This document shows, piece after piece, positions 23,074 through 64,000 of a DNA stretch of 64,000 nt (the first letter of the stretch is position 1; every line of letters starts with the position of its first letter). This DNA is from Hepsetus odoe (lineage: Eukaryota > Chordata > Actinopteri > Characiformes > Hepsetidae). Where the stretch lies: positions 26,315,497 to 26,379,496 of the forward strand of contig CM029368.1 in assembly GCA_017165825.1 (NCBI GenBank), read 5' to 3'. The notes under the pieces are model-generated. The model had not been told where the DNA came from. It did not search any database and saw nothing but the letters and a program-made list of their open reading frames with translations. Position numbers and translations under genes: made by a program.

Positions 23074-26000
23074 GGATTCTATACCAGTTTCCCTTTTTCT
23101 AAGTTAAAGATAAAACTTATAAAACTATAAAGAAACTGACATTTACTCAAAGAACATGCTGAGAATAACAAAAAATATCATAGCCACGCTTTGGCCCCCT
23201 TAAAATGGCAAGTCATATAGCAAAGTTCAGGTTGCTGGTTTGACACCATTATAGGCTCCAGGCACCATTATTAAGCACAGAGAGTTTGTCACACAGGAGC
23301 ACAGGAGTTGAGCTTGGTCACTCATTTATTCTCAATCATTTAGTCATTCACTATACCTTGTGCTTTTAAAATTAATTTTACATGTTGCGCTGGACAGGTT
23401 GGATTAATCTGTACTCAATGTATTTGGTCAGTTTACAACACATGCGTTTTATACTTGATGCCTGTGATCATTGTTTTCTATCTGTAGTATTTGTCAACTC
23501 CTGTTAAGGTTTGTTTAGAAAAAAATAGCAATTGGGCCAGTGTGTTTTGTGTACAGTTATCCTGGTCTGTCAGATTCAGAAGAAAAGAATCCCTGTCTGG
23601 TATGGAGGCTTCAATAGAGTGAGGCGAACATTACTTTGCAGTCTAATCATTTCTTAGGTGTTGTTTGCTCAGCCTCTGCTTTGTGTTAAGAGTAGTATTG
23701 GCAGGAGTGCTCGCAGGTTAAAGTTATCGCACACCCATGTTTGTGCTCTTTGTAAAGTGATGGGCTTGGAAAGATGGCATCAGTAGTGTGTGGTAACTTG
23801 CCCGTGTGTGAAGACGGGAAAATATGGCTGTCGGTTCTCCATACTTGTTGAGACATAGGGTGGTATTGGGCTATGTGAGTAAACACATGCTCTCAAATAT
23901 GTTGAGTAATAAATTGTTCATCATTGCACACTTTGAGGAAAAAAAAACGTGGGCTAATTGAGATTAGAGTTGCAAAATTTCCCTGCAGGGCACATCATTG
24001 AATACTCATGTTGGACCAGGATGGACCCACAAAGATTGGAAAGTGGTTAAAGCATCAAAGCAGAGTTTATGCATGATAAACTCTGTCCTCTTAGATAGGA
24101 ATGTTGGATAACGTCGGATTACAGGGTTCAGTGCATGTTTACCTCACTGTTTTTCCCGAAAATGTGGTGCAGTTGGTCTGTGGGTCTGTGGGCCTTTGAT
24201 TTCTGTCTTTGAGGAACCTGATTTGAATATTTTTAATGAATAGCATGTTTTTGTAAAGCACTACCAGACTTTACAAAGACTCTGAGAGGCAAATTTAAAA
24301 TGAATATTTGTTACACCATTTCCCTGCAGCAACGGCAGTCAGCTGCCTTGTTATCATTGTGCTCTTTTTCTTCTGGCAGAAGTGCGTCAGATGTTTTTAG
24401 CGATGTAATGGACATTTTTCCCATGTGTGGTTTAAACATGGTCTCATTGCGAAATTGCCAGAAGATAGTTAAACAAGCAACTGTGCCCAGTACAAAAGTT
24501 GCATTGAAGCTCCCCAGTTTGATTGGTGTATGGTCTTCCCACATGTTTTTAACAGTTGATCAACCAACCTGATAATAGGTTTCATTTTCACTGACACTTG
24601 TCGTGGTTAGCATGGGCACTGTCTGCCTCAAATACCTATTTGAGCTTTCAAACATCTAGTTTTGGATATAATTCTAGCTGTTTGTTGAATCTCTGCACTA
24701 AAAAGAATTTTGTGTCGCATAGAATAAGTCGAATTACAAATCATATTTACCCAAATTGTTAAGACTTCTGATTATGCTTGAGGAACTCTTCTGTAAACTA
24801 TAACTAGGGGCAAGATGGTGGTGGTTTATTTAATAAAAGGCTGTAGTAAATTAATCCACGATAGGTCTTGGTGGTGGTTTGACTTTTGTAGAAAACGTTT
24901 TAACAAGCATACTTTCAAAGTTCTCAATATTTTGAACAAAATTTATAAGATATAATTGTGTCCATGCTGTTATCTACTAATGGGGCATCTGAGAGGCAAG
25001 AGGAGTGTGGTGTATGGTCTGAATGTACTGAGCTGTGTATTAATAGAGTTTACCATTTATGAACCTCACACTTTTGGTTGTAGTATATATTACAGTACTT
25101 GTGAAAAATGCAGCCAATCAAGCTGTAGTTTCAATATAAAAACAAATCATTATTTAGCTGTAGTTCAATCAGTGCAGTTGTATTATATTTCAGAATTATT
25201 AATGATCAGCATTTCTAAGGATCATCACACAAGTTTCCCGTTTAATGCAGTCTGTAAACACAAGTTTCGAGGTGTACTTTTCAAGTAGAACAGCTGTTCT
25301 TATATACAGTGTTCCTCCTGCACGATGCTCTTCCTCATCTTGTCATAATTGGAAACAACCTCAAAAACAGCACATACCTTCAAAGGTGTGTCATGGAAGA
25401 AAGGAAAAAGAGAGACACAATCTGGAGTCTCTCCTATGTTGGGTTGAGGACAAAATCTTTTTGCCCTGCATGTTATGTATATGTAGTGGATTTTTTGTAG
25501 GTTTAGACTTTTGTCTAAACAGTACTAAAATTAAGCTTATTTTATTAAAGACTATTGGCCCACATCTGCAGAAAAAAAGTCTGCCCTGCTCTGTGATTAC
25601 CACAAGCTTGTGTTTCTTTTGTTGTCTGAGTGAAAAGTGGCTCTTGAAGTGCAAGGCTTTCTCATGGGTTTTTCTCAGGACAGTTACCCTGCACCTGTAA
25701 AGTCTGTCAAGGAGTGTTGTCCCCAACAGCATGTTAAAGGACAATATGTAGGTTTAGCGAGGCGCTCTTGAAGTGGTTCCTCATTTGGGCTTAAATATTA
25801 TGAGAATACATTACCTGTTTAGCTGCCTCAACAAGGTCATGTCAGCCTATTTATAACTGGGACTACAACCATTTCAGTAAAGACTGCCTACAGTTTGGTT
25901 ATTTGTTTACAGTATATCTTCATTTCTAACCCAAGCTATTGACTTCTTACCTGAACACACCCCAGAGCTTTTCTTCTTTGTACCGAAAAGACATTTACCA

Positions 26001-27458
26001 TGCTAGATCAAAAGAAGCCTTCTAGCCTTCCAAAATCTATGAGGTCATAGCTCAGGCCTTCCATTTTTGCCTTGACTGAAATCAAAAAAAGAAGTTGCTT
26101 GTGGTTAGGCCCTTAGAAAGCCTGAATTCCCTGCTATTTTACCCCGATGTGAAATCATCCTGTCTGACTCGACGTGCTTTTGCACTGGCAGAAGCGCTGA
26201 CCTACATTGAAGTCGTCAGCTGTTTGTCCCTAGTATCCTACGCACACATGAACATGGCTGCACTTGCTGAAGTCCAGATGTAATGCATCTAAGCAGCTAC
26301 GCTAACATCCTCCCCCTTGCTCGCGATACAGTTTCATCTATGCACCTGCTGATAACGTATTTATGTACAAACACACCCCCTACATATTTGTCATCTGCTG
26401 TTTTTGTTGGATGACGACCTACTTGGTGAAATCAATCATGACCTGGAGTTGCACCCGAAAGGTTACCTTGCTGTGTTTTTTCTCCCCCCCCCCCCGTCTG
26501 GTTATTCAAGTAGTGTAGCAATTTCGATTATTATTCAATAGTCTAGTGGCCAAAAGATGTAAAATGTCAACATTGACACACATGATTGTTTTTGGCAGTT
26601 TTCTTTAATTGCTGTCAATCATGACACACTTAACTAATAATGTGATTTATAATTTCTCACTATAATATTATGCCATCATGTTTCCTACTTTAATTTCGCA
26701 ATCATGCCTCAGACCTCTACCCCTGACCTACACACCTGACCTGCACTTACCTACTTTCAGTAACATGGTTAAAAAAATGGTTCAGGACCTTTATTAAAGG
26801 GGTTTGGAGTGATGTAGCATAACATTGCTACCTTCCCACAAGATACTGGGGTTTGATCCACCTTTCAGTATCAGTCTACCTCTACTACTAATTCAATTTG
26901 AATAAAAGATGCCAGATGAAACCCACTTTATTTCAACAGGCAATACTCATGTTGAGTTTTTGCAATGGACTTTCCTTAAAACATGGAGAAAATGGAGCCG
27001 GTATCACTTTTATCAATTTTTCTGTTTATGTATATTTCTGCAATTATAAAATCAGTTGGCATAATTATTATACCTTTTAATTTTAAAGGTGGGTATGCTA
27101 ACTTCTAGCTCACCTTAAACATTGCTAATATTATGGTTATGCTGATATTAGTCTTATAAATACACACCATAACTAGTTTGTTTTTACTTTTAATGGATGA
27201 TCAACTGAAGTGAAGGATTATTTTTGTCACCAAACGGGTAGTCTTTGACATTTCAAAACGTGGCACCAATTCCAAATGCCAAGTGCGACTGCAGTTTAAA
27301 AGAATACATTGTTTACTTTTTTTTCATGTCCGTGTCTAATTCTGGATAACTTTCTTTTCTTCTCAACAGGCTGTCCTCTGGCGTGACGGTAGGTGGGTGG
27401 TGTGGAGCTGGCCTCAGCACTGGCAGAGGCCCCCTCGCCCGCCTCCTCCCAGCGCTGC

Positions 27459-64000
<36,542 letters not shown>

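Larger units (their letters stand above)
17892..27369 (+). other. kansl1: kansl1 intron 1 (5' UTR intron)
   Basis: 9.5 kb of non-coding sequence ending in TTTCTTTTCTTCTCAACAG. It holds a CTGT tetranucleotide run at 18180-18208, several poly-T runs (for example 18565-18583 and 21607-21628) and the short LINE tail at 22,947-23,073. No other gene or RNA was recognised. Confidence 0.6.

Noticed and set aside
27393..27458. Upstream in-frame extension of kansl1 (GTG at 27393)
   Set aside because: The codon is GTG, not ATG, and the conserved protein starts MAAMAP at 27459, the first ATG of the exon.

Overview
The window is vertebrate nuclear DNA, almost certainly from a teleost fish. It has GT-AG introns, proteins that read as close relatives of human CDC27 and KANSL1, and a typical teleost repeat load: a Tc1-like element, a palindromic MITE, a non-LTR retrotransposon with an ATGG-type tail, tRNA-derived SINEs, and many CT and GT microsatellites. 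Both host genes lie on the + strand. All calls were made by reading the sequence; no search was run.

Layout. (1) 1-13,080: cdc27 (APC3), a scaffold subunit of the anaphase-promoting complex. It enters from the left without its first coding exons and runs through 16 coding exons to a stop at 11,686-11,688, then a 3' UTR with several AATAAA signals. Its introns hold a Tc1-like element (1,958-3,457), a 529-bp palindromic MITE (6,506-7,034) and an internally deleted Rex3/RTE-like LINE in reverse orientation (8,537-10,454, with 13-bp target duplications). (2) 13,081-17,284: intergenic, with a CCAAT-box promoter candidate that ends at a consensus splice donor (13,820), possible non-coding exons, and a minisatellite. 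(3) 17,285-17,891: GC-rich promoter and probable first non-coding exon of kansl1. (4) 17,892-27,369: first kansl1 intron. (5) 27,370-64,000: kansl1, a scaffold of the NSL histone acetyltransferase complex. It has a large first coding exon, a 25-kb intron, and eleven more exons that reach into the PEHE domain, where the window ends.

The most unusual feature sits in the 25-kb kansl1 intron. Two intact, in-frame, correctly spliced-looking exons (47,381-47,513 and 48,102-48,233) encode part of the MA3 domain of NOM1, a nucleolar MIF4G protein. No other nom1 exon was recognised in the window. The second exon is bracketed by two oppositely oriented LINE fragments. The acceptor of the first NOM1 exon and the acceptor of kansl1 coding exon 2 both use a long CT microsatellite as the polypyrimidine tract.

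The two host genes do not form an operon. CDC27 acts in ubiquitin-dependent cell-cycle control and KANSL1 in histone H4 acetylation, and they are simply head-to-tail neighbours.
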